Of a stretch of 64,000 nt of DNA, positions 62,997 through 64,000 are shown one piece after another (the stretch's first letter is position 1; each line of letters begins with the position of its first letter). The position numbers and the translations under genes are program-made. The notes under the pieces are model-generated. The model did no database searches. It was not told the origin of the DNA and saw nothing but the letters and a program-made list of their open reading frames with translations. Source of the stretch: Silene latifolia (lineage: Eukaryota > Streptophyta > Magnoliopsida > Caryophyllales > Caryophyllaceae); NCBI RefSeq assembly GCF_048544455.1, contig NC_133538.1:451063311-451127310 (forward strand), in the 5' to 3' direction.

Positions 62997-64000
62997 TGTG
63001 ACACCCCGCGATAAAGCGGAAAATACAACTAATAAATTAAAGCGGAAATTGTGATATTTTACAAACTTTCTATTACTAGTCAAAGATTAACACGCGGGTG
63101 CCAAAAAGAAATGAAACAAATACAATAATAGGCAGACTTAGGTTATTACAACCAAATTCTAGAAAACGGGGAAAAGACATCCCACGAATAAACATATAAA
63201 GGGTTTCTAAACTAGAAACTAAGGTCCAAGGGGTTAGTTCTCGCTAGCCCACACATCTTCCCCATGTAAGCATCTTCACCACCTGTCATTCATGTAAACA
63301 TGAACGACGCAGTCAGTGGGGAGTAACTCAAGGTTCTCCCAGCCACAATATGTCGAAATGCAAGTAACAAATACTTAATTAAACATAATAATCATGCATC
63401 ATATATGATCAATAAAGAACAAGGAGATATAATGAATAATCAAGATGAGATAGGCATAGTACTTTCTTATTGGAATAGGCATGGTAGGTTAGAATGAATA
63501 TGTAATCAAGGACGTAGAACAACCAATTCAACCAACTCATATTGACACGACTCAACAAGTGTAAGACATATACTTAGTATGAACTCACAAGACAACCATT
63601 TAGACTCCAACCTCTTGGTAGGACGAAGATCATAATACGGTCCTAGTCTAAACCTAGATCCAGACTCTTGGGATGGATGTCACCCGATTCGACAAACGAT
63701 ATAGCAATCGTATCCAGGACTCGAAACATGGCACACACTCGTAACCAAAGGTCGAGTAACCTCTAATCGGAAACATGGCACACACCCGTAACCAAAGGTC
63801 CGAAGAAAGGCGGAAGGATATCCTAATTTGGAAACATGGCACACACCCGTAACCAAAGGTCCGAAAGAGGAAAGATAACCCAATCCGGAAACATGGCACA
63901 TACTCGTAACCAAAGGTCCGAAAGAGGAAAGATAACCCAATCCGAAAACATGGCACACACTCGTAACCAAAGGTCCGAAAGGGGTAAACAAGGAATGTCA
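62997..64000 (-). repeat. LTR related to the LARD LTR, running off the window
   Basis: Starts TGTGACACCCCGCGATAAAG, close to the LARD LTR start TGTGAACCCCCGCTATAACG, and shares the later phrases CATTCATGTAAACATGAA and GTCAGTGGGGAGTAACTCA. No primer binding site stands to its left, so this is the outer end of a minus-strand element or a solo LTR. Confidence 0.75.
63724..64000. repeat. Tandem repeat of about 57 bp inside the LTR
   Basis: AAACATGGCACA begins at 63724, 63771, 63832, 63889 and 63946 (steps 47, 61, 57, 57), each followed by CTCGTAACCAAAGGTC or CCCGTAACCAAAGGTC. The array reaches the window edge. Confidence 0.92.

Noticed and set aside
63654-63991. Regular repeat that might be taken for a CRISPR array, or a repetitive protein on minus
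   Set aside because: Unit length drifts (47-61 bp), there are no unique spacers, and it lies inside a plant LTR.

Overview
This is nuclear DNA of a flowering plant, most likely a eudicot; I cannot name the species. It is AT-rich and is made almost wholly of transposable elements, with plant-type introns and long (TA)n tracts. I see no ordinary single-copy host gene.

Layout. (1) 1-20454 is a three-level nest. A 12.1-kb Athila-type Ty3/gypsy element lies on the minus strand at 1988-14084, with 1291-bp LTRs and target duplication AAGGT. It sits inside a second Athila-related element on the plus strand (1-1987 plus 14085-19073) that has gag and protease but no reverse transcriptase or integrase. 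That element in turn sits in the 3' end of a Ty1/copia element (LTR 19179-20454). (2) 20455-24739 is a piece of a further long repeat, carrying a solo LTR (21519-22914, TSD CATCA). (3) 24740-26400 is a minus-strand Tat-type gag and LTR remnant. (4) 27213-49543 is a row of five terminal-inverted-repeat (TIR) elements divided only by (TA)n or (TA)n(GA)n tracts: a 12-kb Mutator-like element with a FAR1-type transposase gene and a convergent Ulp1-protease-like gene, then elements here called A, C, B and D. A hAT element sits in A and a foldback MITE in C. (5) 49544-57360 is a large retrotransposon derivative without pol (LTR up to 2873 bp). (6) 57497-61718 is a mariner-like element with a DD39D transposase and a second, spliced minus-strand gene. 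(7) 61719-62996 holds a minisatellite and low-complexity DNA. (8) 62997-64000 is the start of another LTR related to the one in region 5.

Most notable signals: a paired palindrome with core TCGATCGA at a centre spacing of 21 bp (18 of 19 pairs; the other is 22) throughout both Athila elements, and the same 21-bp pairing with a different palindrome in the unrelated solo LTR; one terminal signature (about GGGATCnnGTGAGTCC) shared by the TIR elements, each packed with its own short internal motif; a tandem Ulp1 module whose second copy has Ser for the catalytic Cys; a mariner element with an accessory gene; and a probable intron in front of the Athila third ORF.

How the parts relate. The outer Athila element shares LTR ends, 3' noncoding DNA, a hairpin and palindrome pairs with the inner family, so it may have depended on relatives of the inner element for RT and integrase. 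The inner copy is itself dead: its RNase H and integrase each appear to lack a catalytic residue. The Mutator-like transposase could in principle act on elements A-D through the shared termini. All counts and alignments were made by eye.
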